Source: a virus | DNA: 26,462 bases | Strand: one strand, 5' to 3' | Virus record (IMG/VR): IMGVR_UViG_3300020054_000644 | Location: 1-26,462 of that record | Shown here: positions 1-7,054 of the stretch, piece by piece | Numbering within the stretch: position 1 is the stretch's first letter | Layout: the number at the start of each line of letters is the position of its first letter | Notes under the pieces: model-generated | Databases searched by the model: none | What the model was told of the DNA's origin: nothing | Seen by the model: only the letters and a program-made list of their open reading frames with translations | Translations under genes and position numbers: made by a program

Positions 1-1109
1 TAGATGATGAAGAACAAAGATTAGCTTTTTATCAAAAGCACAGTAATGGTAAAGCAATAAGATCTGTACCACAGATTTGGATTGATGATAAACATATTGG
101 AACATATAACGATTTAATGGCAATTGCTGATACTCTTGTAAAGAAACAAGGTGGCCTTATGGAATTTAGTGAAACATATAAACCATTTCACTATCCTTGG
201 GCTGTCGATATTACAACAAGACATGAAAAAGCACATTGGATTGAAGATGAATTAGATTTATCAGAAGATGTGTCTGATTGGAAAGGTGGAAAAATCATTC
301 CAATCGAAAAAGAATATATTACAAATATCTTAAGATTGTTTACTCAGTCTGATGTTGCTGTAGGTCAAAACTATTATGATCAATTTATTCCTAAGTTTAA
401 GAATAATGAAATTCGTAATATGTTAGGTTCGTTTGCTGCTCGAGAAGGTATTCACCAAAGAGCGTATGCATTATTAAATGAAACTCTTGGATTACCTGAT
501 AGTGAATATCATGCATTCTTAGAATATTCAGAAATGGCAGATAAGATTGAATATATGCGTAAGGCAGATACAAATACTTTACGTGGTCTTGGGTTATCTC
601 TCGCTAAATCTGTATTTAATGAAGGTGTTGCTCTCTTTGCATCTTTCGTTATGTTACTTAACTTTCAACGTTTCGGTAAAATGAAAGGTATGGGTAAAGT
701 TGTTGAATGGTCTATTCGTGATGAGTCTATTCACGTTGAAGGCAATTCAAAACTATTTAAAGCTTTTTGTAAAGAACATAGTCGTATTGTTGATAATGAT
801 TTCAAACGAGAAATTTATGAAATGTCAAAAGATATTGTAGATCTTGAAGATAAGTTTATTGATCTTGCATATGAGATGGGAGAAATCGATGGTCTCCAAA
901 AATCTGAAGTAAAACAATATATAAGATATATTACAGACAGAAGGCTGCTTCAGCTTGGTATGAAAACTAACTTTAAGGTAAAAGAAAATCCATTACCTTG
1001 GTTAGAGTGGGTTCTAAATGGAGCTGATCATACAAACTTCTTCGAAAACCGTGTAACTGAATATGAAGTTGCTGGCTTATCAGGAAATTGGGACGAAGCT
1101 TACGCCTAA
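1..1109 (+). CDS. nrdB: Glutaredoxin-NrdB fusion (ribonucleotide reductase beta subunit), 5' partial
   Basis: Class I ribonucleotide reductase small subunit, which makes the di-iron/tyrosyl radical used to reduce ribonucleotides for DNA synthesis. Di-iron ligands are visible: an Asp in TQSDVAVGQ, REGIH (ExxH) with a Tyr four residues after the His (REGIHQRAY, the usual radical Tyr), and a second ExxH in RDESIH. The frame is open from base 3, and the upstream residues read as the C-terminal half of a glutaredoxin (SVPQIWIDDKHIGTYNDL, with the cis-Pro of VPQ); its CxxC would lie before the window. There is no stop between the two domains, so the simplest reading is an N-terminal glutaredoxin-NrdB fusion. 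Internal starts are possible at 117 or at 159, the latter with AAGGTGG upstream. Glutaredoxin is the natural reductant of class I enzymes, and fused Grx-NrdB proteins are known. The hemA start follows 10 bases after the stop. Confidence 0.9.
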   Translation, partial: DDEEQRLAFYQKHSNGKAIRSVPQIWIDDKHIGTYNDLMAIADTLVKKQGGLMEFSETYKPFHYPWAVDITTRHEKAHWIEDELDLSEDVSDWKGGKIIPIEKEYITNILRLFTQSDVAVGQNYYDQFIPKFKNNEIRNMLGSFAAREGIHQRAYALLNETLGLPDSEYHAFLEYSEMADKIEYMRKADTNTLRGLGLSLAKSVFNEGVALFASFVMLLNFQRFGKMKGMGKVVEWSIRDESIHVEGNSKLFKAFCKEHSRIVDNDFKREIYEMSKDIVDLEDKFIDLAYEMGEIDGLQKSEVKQYIRYITDRRLLQLGMKTNFKVKENPLPWLEWVLNGADHTNFFENRVTEYEVAGLSGNWDEAYA

Positions 1110-1119
1110 AAGGTGAGCG

Positions 1120-2328
1120 ATGATTGACAAAAATTATTTTCAAGATGTAATCGATACTCTTAAGCACGAAGGTAAGTATCGTGTTTTTAATGATATAGTA
1201 CGAGAAAAAGGCAATTTTCCTAAAGCAACTTGGTATGGCAAATACTCTCCCAAGTCTATAGTTAATTGGTGTTCGAATGACTATCTTTGCATGGGTCAAA
1301 ATCAATTTGTTATTGATGCCATGCAAACTGCATTAGATAAAACTGGAAGTGGTAGTGGAGGTACACGTAATATTGGTGGTACTTCTCATTTTCACGTAAC
1401 ACTCGAAAAAACTCTTGCACAATTGCATCAAAAAGAATCTGGACTTCTATTCACTTCTGCTTATGTAGCAAATGAATGGACAATGATTGCTTTGTCTCGT
1501 ATTATTCCAAATATTTGTTTTGTTTCTGATAATAAAAATCATGCATCTATTATTATGGGAATTAAACATTCTCGAGCTAATAAGATTATTTGGGAACACA
1601 ATAATATGGAAGAGCTAGAATTGGCATTACAAACATGTCAAATGGCTGATCAAACACCATGTATTGTATTTGAAAGCGTCTATAGTATGGACGGTGATAT
1701 TGCACCTATCAAGAAAATTTGTGACCTCGCAGACAAATATAATGCAATTACATATATTGATGAAGTACATGCGGTTGGTTTATATGGAATAACAGGAGCA
1801 GGATATTGTGAAAAACTCGGACTCTCAGACAGAATCGACATCATCAACGGAACATTGGGTAAAGCGTTTGGCTGCCAAGGTGGATATATCGCCGGTGATG
1901 GAATTGTTCTTGATGCTATTCGTTCCGTTGCTTCTGGTTTTATATTTACTACTAGCATATCTCCGGTAATGTGTGCAGGAGCAATTGCTTCTATAAGATA
2001 TTTACAGGAACATCATGAGTTAAGAGAACAACATCAAGAAAGAGCTCAAACACTGCGTGAACTTTTTATAGATAATAATATAGAAGTACATGAAGCTTCT
2101 ACAACGCATATTCTTCCCGTAATGGTAAGAAATGCAAAAGCATGTAAAGCAATGTCAGATAGGTTATTAAACGATTATGGAATTTATATTCAACCAATTA
2201 ATTATCCAACAGTCGATGTTGGTACTGAACGGCTTAGAATTACACCAACACCATTACACACCAATGGTATGATGGAGGATCTAGTTATTGCGTTAAGAAA
2301 AACGTTTAAACAAGAATTACAATTATGA
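1120..2328 (+). CDS. hemA: 5-aminolevulinate synthase (Shemin pathway)
   Basis: PLP enzyme condensing glycine and succinyl-CoA to 5-aminolevulinate, the first step of haem synthesis in Alphaproteobacteria. The 402-residue protein is full length and collinear with the bacterial enzyme: glycine-rich [13 protein letters not shown] near residue 75-90, His141 in NKNHASI, Asp214 and His217 in YIDEVHAVG, and the PLP lysine K248 in NGTLGKAFG, so it looks catalytically intact. The start has AAGGTGAGCG just upstream. Its stop overlaps the next start (ATGA), so translation is probably coupled to the membrane protein. The related enzymes KBL and BioF share the fold, but the NGTLGKAFG and [10 protein letters not shown] motifs and the overall match favour ALA synthase. 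It carries no frameshift and its base composition matches its neighbours, so it appears long resident in this genome. It sits beside nrdB and upstream of a DUF454 gene; the benefit to the phage is unknown. Confidence 0.95.
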   Translation: MIDKNYFQDVIDTLKHEGKYRVFNDIVREKGNFPKATWYGKYSPKSIVNWCSNDYLCMGQNQFVIDAMQTALDKTGSGSGGTRNIGGTSHFHVTLEKTLAQLHQKESGLLFTSAYVANEWTMIALSRIIPNICFVSDNKNHASIIMGIKHSRANKIIWEHNNMEELELALQTCQMADQTPCIVFESVYSMDGDIAPIKKICDLADKYNAITYIDEVHAVGLYGITGAGYCEKLGLSDRIDIINGTLGKAFGCQGGYIAGDGIVLDAIRSVASGFIFTTSISPVMCAGAIASIRYLQEHHELREQHQERAQTLRELFIDNNIEVHEASTTHILPVMVRNAKACKAMSDRLLNDYGIYIQPINYPTVDVGTERLRITPTPLHTNGMMEDLVIALRKTFKQELQL

Positions 2329-3149
2329 AATGGTTAACACTTTTCACTTCACTTACACTCGCAGGTACCGCTGCGTATTTTAGTATTATTGGTCTTATGA
2401 CAATATTTAGTGGTGCTGCCTTATCAATTGCTTTTATGGCGAGTGTTTTAGAATTTGGTAAAATCGTATCAGCCGCATGGTTGCATTACGAATGGGATAG
2501 AATTAATAATTTAATAAGAGCATATTTTACTACAGCAGTACTGGTACTTATGCTCATTACAAGTATGGGTATTTTCGGATACTTATCAAAAGCACATATC
2601 GATAGTTCATTGACTTCAGATAGCTATTCACTTGAAGCAAGCATTGTTGATAAAAGATTAGAAGGAAAACAATTACAGCTCAATAATTTAACAGGAAGAT
2701 TAGAAAATTTAGATTATGTTCTTCAAACAAGTAGACCTGAAGATAGAAATTATGTGAACAGAGTACAAACAGAAGAACGAAATGAAATTAATGCGGAGAT
2801 AGATATATTAGTTTCAGAAATAGTCTCTTTAAACGAACAAAAAATGCCTATTCAAAAACTTCAACTTGAACAAGAAGCTGAATTAGGCCCAGTAAAATAT
2901 ATTGCAGATATGATTTACGGAGAAGAAGCAGCATCGTATTATGACAACGCAGTACGATGGGTTATTCTTACAATCATATTTGTATTTGATCCTCTTGCGA
3001 TTATGTTGTTGATAGTTTCAACAGCAGCATTTAAAAGAGATCGTGAACGCCCTGCGAAACCTTTGGTTGACGAAAAACAAATAATGAATATGGAAATCGA
3101 AGAAAAACGTGGTGGATTAACAACAACAATGAGTAGGAGACCGATATAA
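2325..3149 (+). CDS. Membrane protein with a large coiled-coil loop
   Basis: No family recognised. The 274-residue protein has two or three hydrophobic segments in the first ~90 residues (one is [17 protein letters not shown]), a long charged, Leu/Glu-rich stretch from about 100 to 195 that looks coiled-coil, and a further membrane segment near 215-240 ([20 protein letters not shown]). The C-terminal ~35 residues are polar and probably cytoplasmic. The start overlaps the hemA stop (ATGA), and its own stop is followed at once by the DUF454 gene, so three genes form a coupled hemA-membrane-membrane block. Phages often carry proteins with this plan, but its function (envelope remodelling, lysis timing, superinfection exclusion or transport) cannot be read from the sequence. 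Confidence 0.8.
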   Translation: MKWLTLFTSLTLAGTAAYFSIIGLMTIFSGAALSIAFMASVLEFGKIVSAAWLHYEWDRINNLIRAYFTTAVLVLMLITSMGIFGYLSKAHIDSSLTSDSYSLEASIVDKRLEGKQLQLNNLTGRLENLDYVLQTSRPEDRNYVNRVQTEERNEINAEIDILVSEIVSLNEQKMPIQKLQLEQEAELGPVKYIADMIYGEEAASYYDNAVRWVILTIIFVFDPLAIMLLIVSTAAFKRDRERPAKPLVDEKQIMNMEIEEKRGGLTTTMSRRPI

Positions 3150-3565
3150 TGAATTTGAAAAAAGCGGGTTGGCTGGGTTTAGGATTTTTAAGTTTAGGAG
3201 TAGCATACATTGGAGTCGTAATGCCAGGAATACCTTTTAGTATTCCAGCAGTATTTGCAGCATATTGTTTTGCAAAGAGTTCAGATAAAATGCATGCATG
3301 GTTATACAATCATAAATTGTTTGGACCATTCCTTACAAACTGGGAACAGAAAAAAGTGTTTCCACTTAAAGCAAAATATGCTATGGTAAGCTTTATGACA
3401 TTAGCATTAATTATCATGTGGTTCACCACAGGTAATATTAAAGCTTTAATGTGGTCGGGAGCCTTTATGGCATTTGGTGCATGGTGGGGTTGGCAATATC
3501 CGTCAAGTCCAGAAGAATATGATCAAAGAGTTAAAGAAGGCAAAAAGATAGGTCTATTTAAGTAA
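3149..3565 (+). CDS. DUF454 (YbaN-like) inner-membrane protein
   Basis: Small inner-membrane protein of the DUF454/YbaN family. Family signs are the opening GWLGLGFLSLGVAYIGVVMP with a Pro-Gly-Ile-Pro turn, the AAYCFAKSSDKMHAWLYNHK block, FGPFL plus a Trp, and a second hydrophobic hairpin near residues 75-110 (MTLALIIMWF, then a Trp/Gly-rich segment). Length (138 aa) is close to the bacterial family norm. It starts one base into the upstream stop codon (TAATG), so it is translated with the coiled-coil membrane protein. The molecular role of DUF454 is not established. Its presence in a three-gene block with hemA is the only functional hint here and is inference. Confidence 0.8.
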   Translation: MNLKKAGWLGLGFLSLGVAYIGVVMPGIPFSIPAVFAAYCFAKSSDKMHAWLYNHKLFGPFLTNWEQKKVFPLKAKYAMVSFMTLALIIMWFTTGNIKALMWSGAFMAFGAWWGWQYPSSPEEYDQRVKEGKKIGLFK

Positions 3566-3579
3566 CAAGGAGAAACGTC

Positions 3580-3804
3580 ATGCCTGAAGAACATTTCAGA
3601 GAACCTGGTAAGTTACCTGGTAAGATGACACCTTATGAATTTTACAAAGCATTACATAGAATGCATTATGCTCATCGAATTGCCGATGAATTAGAAACAC
3701 TCGACCAAATCGATGCAGTAGTTGATATGATGGATGATTATCCTGAAGCAGAATTTATAATTCAAAAAATATTAAGGAGATTATATAATGACAGACATTT
3801 TTGA
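3580..3804 (+). CDS. Small hypothetical phage protein
   Basis: Not recognised beyond a likely conserved phage protein. It is 74 residues, soluble, mostly helical and charged, with an acidic middle (ETLDQIDAVVDMMDDYPEAE) and a basic end. A good ribosome site (AAGGAG) lies 9 bases before the ATG. Its last 17 bases overlap the next gene, whose ribosome site (AAGGAG, about 3775-3780) lies inside this coding sequence. Confidence 0.75.
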   Translation: MPEEHFREPGKLPGKMTPYEFYKALHRMHYAHRIADELETLDQIDAVVDMMDDYPEAEFIIQKILRRLYNDRHF

Positions 3805-3976
3805 AAGTCCTGATAAAGGAAAAACTGTTTATAAGCGGCCATTTGGTGCACCATACACAGAACGTGTTTTAGTAGAAACAAAAAGGCCAATTACAAATAA
3901 TCGAGAAATTGAAAGCGGTAATGAGTTTGAATCAGCTCGCAACCAAAGTAAAACTTGGAGCATGGAGCAAGACTAA
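3788..3976 (+). CDS. Small hypothetical phage protein
   Basis: Unrecognised 62-residue polar protein with no membrane segment, probably poorly structured (rich in Lys, Glu, Asn, Arg). Start chosen from AAGGAG 8 bases upstream. It overlaps the previous gene by 17 bases. Its 3' end carries a GGAG that could serve the TTG start at 3978. Confidence 0.65.
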   Translation: MTDIFESPDKGKTVYKRPFGAPYTERVLVETKRPITNNREIESGNEFESARNQSKTWSMEQD

Positions 3977-3977
3977 A

Positions 3978-4082
3978 TTGATAATTGATTACGAGAGAAA
4001 ATCTTTTCGTAAAGATTTATTATTTGTTTGTTCTATTGGATTAAATATAGGGTTTATATTAGGTATCCTATACATTTTATAA
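3978..4082 (+). CDS. Putative 34-residue single-span membrane peptide (TTG start)
   Basis: A short frame fills the gap between two firm genes. It begins at TTG with GGAG about 10 bases upstream, has a charged head (DYERKSFRKD), then one clear hydrophobic span ending ILGILYIL just before the stop. No ATG start is available, so the TTG call is the weak point. Its size and plan match the many one-span peptides elsewhere in this window. Function unknown. Confidence 0.45.
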   Translation: MIIDYERKSFRKDLLFVCSIGLNIGFILGILYIL

Positions 4083-4097
4083 TTATTGGAGTATATT

Positions 4098-4469
4098 ATG
4101 AAAGACAAATACGTTAAGGTCGATTTGATATCTTCTTTTCGACAAAGCTACATAATTCCTTATGAAGCTCTACAAGAAATGAACGAAAAGGTTCGTTTAA
4201 CAGACGAGCTCGCTATGCAGTGGGCAGAAGAAAGTGTTATGTGTGAAGAAGTAAAAGAATTTTCCCAGAAATGGATTGGTGAAAATGTTGTTGATGTAGA
4301 TATCATCAATACAGAAAAAGCTTTAGAATTATTTAAAAGAGATAATAAGGTTTTATCAGAAGAGTGGAGTACTTCTAAACAATTAGACTATATCAATAAT
4401 TGGAAAGATCCACTTAAAGATAAAATAAAAAAACCATCAGAAGAGAATGAGAAAAGAAGAACTGATTGA
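4098..4469 (+). CDS. Hypothetical phage protein
   Basis: A 123-residue soluble, acidic to mixed-charge protein with a very charged tail. Not recognised. ATG 4098 is chosen over the in-frame ATG at 4086 because GGAG (4088-4091) sits 6 bases before 4098. The 3' end overlaps the next gene by 23 bases. Confidence 0.7.
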   Translation: MKDKYVKVDLISSFRQSYIIPYEALQEMNEKVRLTDELAMQWAEESVMCEEVKEFSQKWIGENVVDVDIINTEKALELFKRDNKVLSEEWSTSKQLDYINNWKDPLKDKIKKPSEENEKRRTD

Positions 4470-4686
4470 ATTAATCAACAACTTACATCCTGAAGATACA
4501 ACAGGAGAACTAACAGGAGTATTCATTGGACGACATGGAGAAACTATTACTACCGATAGTATTCGCATTGATATGGACGGTGGTCGTGTTATACTTGCTC
4601 AAAAAGGAAGTGGAGAAGCGGAGACAAATAAAAGGAATTGGGAAAGAGAATTGGAGTTTGTTAGAAATGGCAGGAAAAGGAAGTAG
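4447..4686 (+). CDS. Hypothetical phage protein with a small beta-rich core
   Basis: A 79-residue protein. The helical start (EELIELINNLHPED) leads into a beta-like, Gly-rich stretch (GVFIGRHGETITTDSIRID). Codon choice (GGT, CGT, GAT) matches neighbouring genes, which supports this frame over the competing one across the same bases. It overlaps the previous gene by 23 bases and the next by 20. Function unknown. Confidence 0.6.
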   Translation: MRKEELIELINNLHPEDTTGELTGVFIGRHGETITTDSIRIDMDGGRVILAQKGSGEAETNKRNWERELEFVRNGRKRK

Positions 4687-4861
4687 ACCTAGACCTATAC
4701 CAAATAGAGAAAAGTTTGAATCAGAATGGGATCGTATCTTTGGTAAGAATAAACCAAGTCATGATGCAATGGAAGTTGTTCATACAGTAGATTCCCGATT
4801 TGCGCACCCAGCTTATACAAGATATCCTCATCTAAAAGAAAAAGAGGAAAATCAAGAGTGA
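4667..4861 (+). CDS. Short conserved phage protein (KGSRPRPI ... WDRIFGK type)
   Basis: A small protein opening MAGKGSRPRPIPNREKFESE and then WDRIFGK, a pattern I recall from short conserved proteins in many tailed phages. The start at 4667 has GGAG (4653-4656) upstream and gives the usual N-terminus for that group. The same frame is open upstream to about 4526 and would add a hydrophobic segment; that extension overlaps the previous gene and is not favoured. Function unknown. The stop overlaps the GTG start of the next gene (GTGA). Confidence 0.65.
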   Translation: MAGKGSRPRPIPNREKFESEWDRIFGKNKPSHDAMEVVHTVDSRFAHPAYTRYPHLKEKEENQE

Positions 4862-5100
4862 TAGTTACGATATATGGTACCTCAAGCTGTGGTGCTTGTA
4901 TTTCTGCAATGGAATTGTGTAAAAAGAAAGGCGTAAAATTTAGTTACAAAGATATTGGAATTAGTAAATATTATATTGAACTACAAGAACATTTAGTAGG
5001 TACAGATATAGAAATGACAAAAATTCCTCACATAATGGTTGACAAACGCTACATTGGATGTTATAATAGACTCAAAGAATTTTTTTGGGAGTTAGTATAA
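4858..5100 (+). CDS. Glutaredoxin
   Basis: An 80-residue thiol-disulfide oxidoreductase of the glutaredoxin fold. The redox motif is CGAC at about residues 11-14 (YGTSSCGACISAMELC), the cis-Pro is in KIPHI, and the closing GC.YNRLKEF helix matches the family. It probably reduces ribonucleotide reductase or other phage or host disulfides. The start is GTG, overlapping the previous stop (GTGA), with GAGG about 10 bases upstream. A consensus sigma70 promoter lies inside its 3' part (5039-5067). This is a second glutaredoxin, separate from the one fused to NrdB. Confidence 0.88.
   Translation: MIVTIYGTSSCGACISAMELCKKKGVKFSYKDIGISKYYIELQEHLVGTDIEMTKIPHIMVDKRYIGCYNRLKEFFWELV
5039..5067 (+). promoter_or_regulatory. 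Consensus sigma70-type promoter inside the glutaredoxin gene
   Basis: TTGACA (5039-5044), 17-base spacer, TATAAT (5062-5067), all within codons for VDKRYIGCYNR. Both hexamers match the consensus exactly. Transcription would begin near 5074 and serve the gene at 5100. Confidence 0.6.
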
Positions 5101-5381
5101 TGGGAAAGTGGCCTAAATCAGAACCTTGGCACGGAGGCGAAAGAAAGCATTGGAAATTTGATAATGGATATGAAATTTCTTTAGTAAGATTTAAAGGTTC
5201 CTATGGTTATGCAGATAGGTTATGGGAACTTGCAATTATGTATGATGGTTTATTTGTAGATCCGCCTGCAGATAGAATGGAAAATATATTAGATGACTAC
5301 CATAGAGCCGATGAAGGCATTTACGGGTGGTTAAAAGATCCTGATGCGGACAGGATTATAGAAATGGTAAGGAGACTATGA
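5100..5381 (+). CDS. Conserved phage hypothetical protein (NGYEISLVR type)
   Basis: A 93-residue protein with the pattern NGYEISLVRFKGSYGYADRL followed by WELAIMYDG, resembling a small conserved family of unknown function common in T4-like and other marine phages. The start at 5100 shares a base with the glutaredoxin stop (TAATG) and has GGGAG upstream; the in-frame ATG 15 bases earlier is less likely. It is soluble and acidic, with a C-terminal helix. Confidence 0.75.
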   Translation: MGKWPKSEPWHGGERKHWKFDNGYEISLVRFKGSYGYADRLWELAIMYDGLFVDPPADRMENILDDYHRADEGIYGWLKDPDADRIIEMVRRL

Positions 5382-5593
5382 TGCCAATTAAAATAGGCAA
5401 ATCGGCCAGGAAGGTCATAAGAGGAGCTGCAAGACCAAGTTTTGAATATACGCATGATTATATCAAAGAACATACAACTGCAGATCTTATTGAAATGTAT
5501 AATGGAAATACAATTCCAAAAAAGAAAAGAAAAATCAAAGTAGAGCTTGAAAGAAGAAATAAACTTGGAAAAGCAAACGTTGTTTTTAATTAA
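5378..5593 (+). CDS. Small basic hypothetical protein
   Basis: A 71-residue, strongly basic protein (KKKRKIKVELERRNK near the end). The start overlaps the previous stop (ATGA) and has AAGGAG 5 bases upstream. A second ATG follows immediately at 5381. The basic charge suggests nucleic-acid contact, but no domain is recognised. Confidence 0.65.
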   Translation: MMPIKIGKSARKVIRGAARPSFEYTHDYIKEHTTADLIEMYNGNTIPKKKRKIKVELERRNKLGKANVVFN

Positions 5594-5611
5594 TTTTGTA
5601 TATATAAGTGA

Positions 5612-5803
5612 ATGGATAATTTAATCGATAAAATCAATCTTTGGATATGGAACTTCCTCATTTGGTTTGGTGTAGGGTTTGCAGCGTTCATGGTTTGTTT
5701 TGGAATATATTCAATGATAACTTCTGAAGATAAAATAGTCGGTTATACATATCATGGAACACCAATATATTCAAGTGAGGTAGATGATGGCAGCGAAAAG
5801 TAG
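5612..5803 (+). CDS. Single-span membrane protein
   Basis: A 63-residue protein with one clear transmembrane segment at about residues 12-36 (IWNFLIWFGVGFAAFMVCFG) and a short polar tail. The ribosome site is poor (GTG just before the ATG). The tail overlaps the next gene by 17 bases. Function unknown. Confidence 0.6.
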   Translation: MDNLIDKINLWIWNFLIWFGVGFAAFMVCFGIYSMITSEDKIVGYTYHGTPIYSSEVDDGSEK

Positions 5804-5930
5804 TGCATTTCAATCAAAACATACACCTATTAAAAAAGGTACATCTATAGGAAATAGACCCAAAAGTCGCGCGACTATGAATAAAGCTAAAAAAAGAAGC
5901 TTTAAGAAATATCGCGGCCAAGGTAGATGA
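5787..5930 (+). CDS. Short basic conserved phage protein (TSIGN ... KKYRGQG type)
   Basis: A 47-residue, Lys/Arg-rich protein containing TSIGNRPKSRATMNK and ending KKRSFKKYRGQGR. I recall very similar tiny proteins in many T4-like marine phages. GAGG lies 6 bases before the ATG. The stop overlaps the next start (ATGA). A nucleic-acid or virion-associated role is possible but unproven. Confidence 0.65.
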   Translation: MAAKSSAFQSKHTPIKKGTSIGNRPKSRATMNKAKKRSFKKYRGQGR

Positions 5931-6514
5931 AAGCTCTTATTTTAGGTAATGGAGAATCTCGAAAGGGATTTGATTATAGAAAAGAATATCCAAATGCATT
6001 CGTATATGGATGTAATGGTGCATATAAAGAAGAACCTGATGCACTTATTGTAACAGATATCGCAATGCAACAAATAGTATACGACACCGGATATTGTAAA
6101 AATCACGTATGCTATTTCTCTCAGTGGAATCCTATTCCTGGAGACCTCGTAGAAAATCTTATAGAATCATTAGATAAACCTATATCTCAAACCTCAAGAG
6201 GTAATAGAGATTTAGCAGTAGTTAATGGTGATGAAAAAAATACTTATATTACTTGGATTGATGACGAAGATGAAGTTGTCAGCGTAGAAGATATGTCAAT
6301 TTCTTCTGGAAGTCGTGCTTTATTAATAGCCTGTGAAGATGGAAGATTTGATGAAATCATTTTAATAGGTTTTGATGGTATGGGAGCACGTAATTATTAT
6401 CAAGACGATCCAGGTTATGAAAATTCAACACCACGAGATATATGGATAAAAGAAAGAATGATCATAAAAGGTTTACATTCACACATAAAATTTCATGAAA
6501 TTAACACCTTATAA
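5927..6514 (+). CDS. Rossmann-like protein resembling DUF115/MptE-type enzymes
   Basis: A 195-residue protein. It opens ALILGNGESRKGFDY, a nucleotide-binding-like beta-turn, followed by VYGCNGAYKEEPDALIVTD. Near residues 125-150 comes SISSGSRALLIACEDG and then EIILIGFDGMG. The NG.S / SG..AL..A..G...I.L.GfD pattern resembles DUF115/MptE-like and some sialyltransferase-like proteins that handle cell-surface sugars. The match is from memory and weak, so a specific reaction should not be assumed. It is coupled to the tiny basic protein upstream (ATGA). Confidence 0.5.
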   Translation: MKALILGNGESRKGFDYRKEYPNAFVYGCNGAYKEEPDALIVTDIAMQQIVYDTGYCKNHVCYFSQWNPIPGDLVENLIESLDKPISQTSRGNRDLAVVNGDEKNTYITWIDDEDEVVSVEDMSISSGSRALLIACEDGRFDEIILIGFDGMGARNYYQDDPGYENSTPRDIWIKERMIIKGLHSHIKFHEINTL

Positions 6515-6590
6515 TAGATTGAGATCAGCAGCATACGGAGAAGGCAAAAGGTACTTTCGGTGGTGGTTACAATGGACCGGAAGAAGATAG
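6495..6590 (+). CDS. Putative 31-residue basic peptide
   Basis: A short frame starting inside the end of the previous gene: MKLTPYNRLRSAAYGEGKRY followed by FRWWLQ and a basic end. Its aromatic and basic residues do not look random, and it fills the gap before iscU. It has no clear ribosome site, so it would depend on coupling. Function unknown. Confidence 0.4.
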   Translation: MKLTPYNRLRSAAYGEGKRYFRWWLQWTGRR

Positions 6591-6592
6591 AA

Positions 6593-6600
6593 GATAAATA
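6593..6600 (+). promoter_or_regulatory. Possible T4-type late promoter (GATAAATA)
   Basis: GATAAATA matches the NATAAATA form of T4-like late promoters. A start site 6 bases downstream would fall on the iscU ATG at 6606, giving a leaderless message; no good ribosome site is seen there. AT-rich sequence gives such matches by chance. Confidence 0.3.
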
Positions 6601-6605
6601 ACCGT

Positions 6606-7052
6606 ATGCCTTATTCCAAGAAAGTATTAGACAGATTCGAAGCAGTAACTAATAATCCACAGGCACATGGAGTCGGAAGGTTTGATCCTAACGATCCTAC
6701 TGTTGCAACTGGATTAACAGGTGCACCTGCGTGTGGCGATGTTATGAAATTGGATTTAAAATTAAATCCTGAGACTGAAGTCATCGAAGACGTTAAATTT
6801 AAAACTTATGGATGTGGTTCTGCTATCGCTTCAAGCAGTATGTTCGTCGAAATGTTAAAAGGTAAAACTATTGAAGAAGCAAAATTAATTAAAGATAAAG
6901 AAATTGCGGAAGCTTTAGAATTGCCTCCAATTAAAATTCATTGTTCTGTATTGGCAGAAGATTCAATCAAAAGAGCAATACAAGATTGGGAAGAAAAGAA
7001 AGCAGGTCGTAACGAATCGTGGTTGGAAAAAATGACCAAAAAGGAAGATTAA
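6606..7052 (+). CDS. iscU: IscU-type Fe-S cluster scaffold protein
   Basis: Scaffold on which [2Fe-2S] clusters are built from cysteine-derived sulfur and then passed to apoproteins. All three cluster cysteines are present: C43 in GAPACGDVM with Asp45, C70 in TYGCGSAIASSS, and C113 in KIHCSVLAED with His112. The LPPIK motif (106-110) is the site recognised by the HscA chaperone in cellular IscU, so the phage protein should fit host machinery. Length (148 aa) is slightly above the usual ~128, from a C-terminal charged tail (KKAGRNESWLEKMTKKED). No IscS, HscA or ferredoxin gene is nearby, so it would plug into the host ISC system. The next gene follows two bases after the stop. Confidence 0.93.
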   Translation: MPYSKKVLDRFEAVTNNPQAHGVGRFDPNDPTVATGLTGAPACGDVMKLDLKLNPETEVIEDVKFKTYGCGSAIASSSMFVEMLKGKTIEEAKLIKDKEIAEALELPPIKIHCSVLAEDSIKRAIQDWEEKKAGRNESWLEKMTKKED

Positions 7053-7054
7053 AA

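Noticed and set aside
1124-1153. TTGACA at the start of hemA.
   Set aside because: No acceptable -10 at 16-18 bases; it is simply the codons for IDK.
973-2000. Minus-strand frames opposite nrdB and hemA.
   Set aside because: Shadows of firm genes; no promoter or ribosome site on the minus strand.
4526-4666. An open upstream extension of the gene at 4667 that would add a hydrophobic segment.
   Set aside because: It overlaps the gene at 4447-4686 in another frame, has no good ribosome site, and the codon choice of the other frame looks more like the neighbours. The gene family normally starts at MAGKGSRP.
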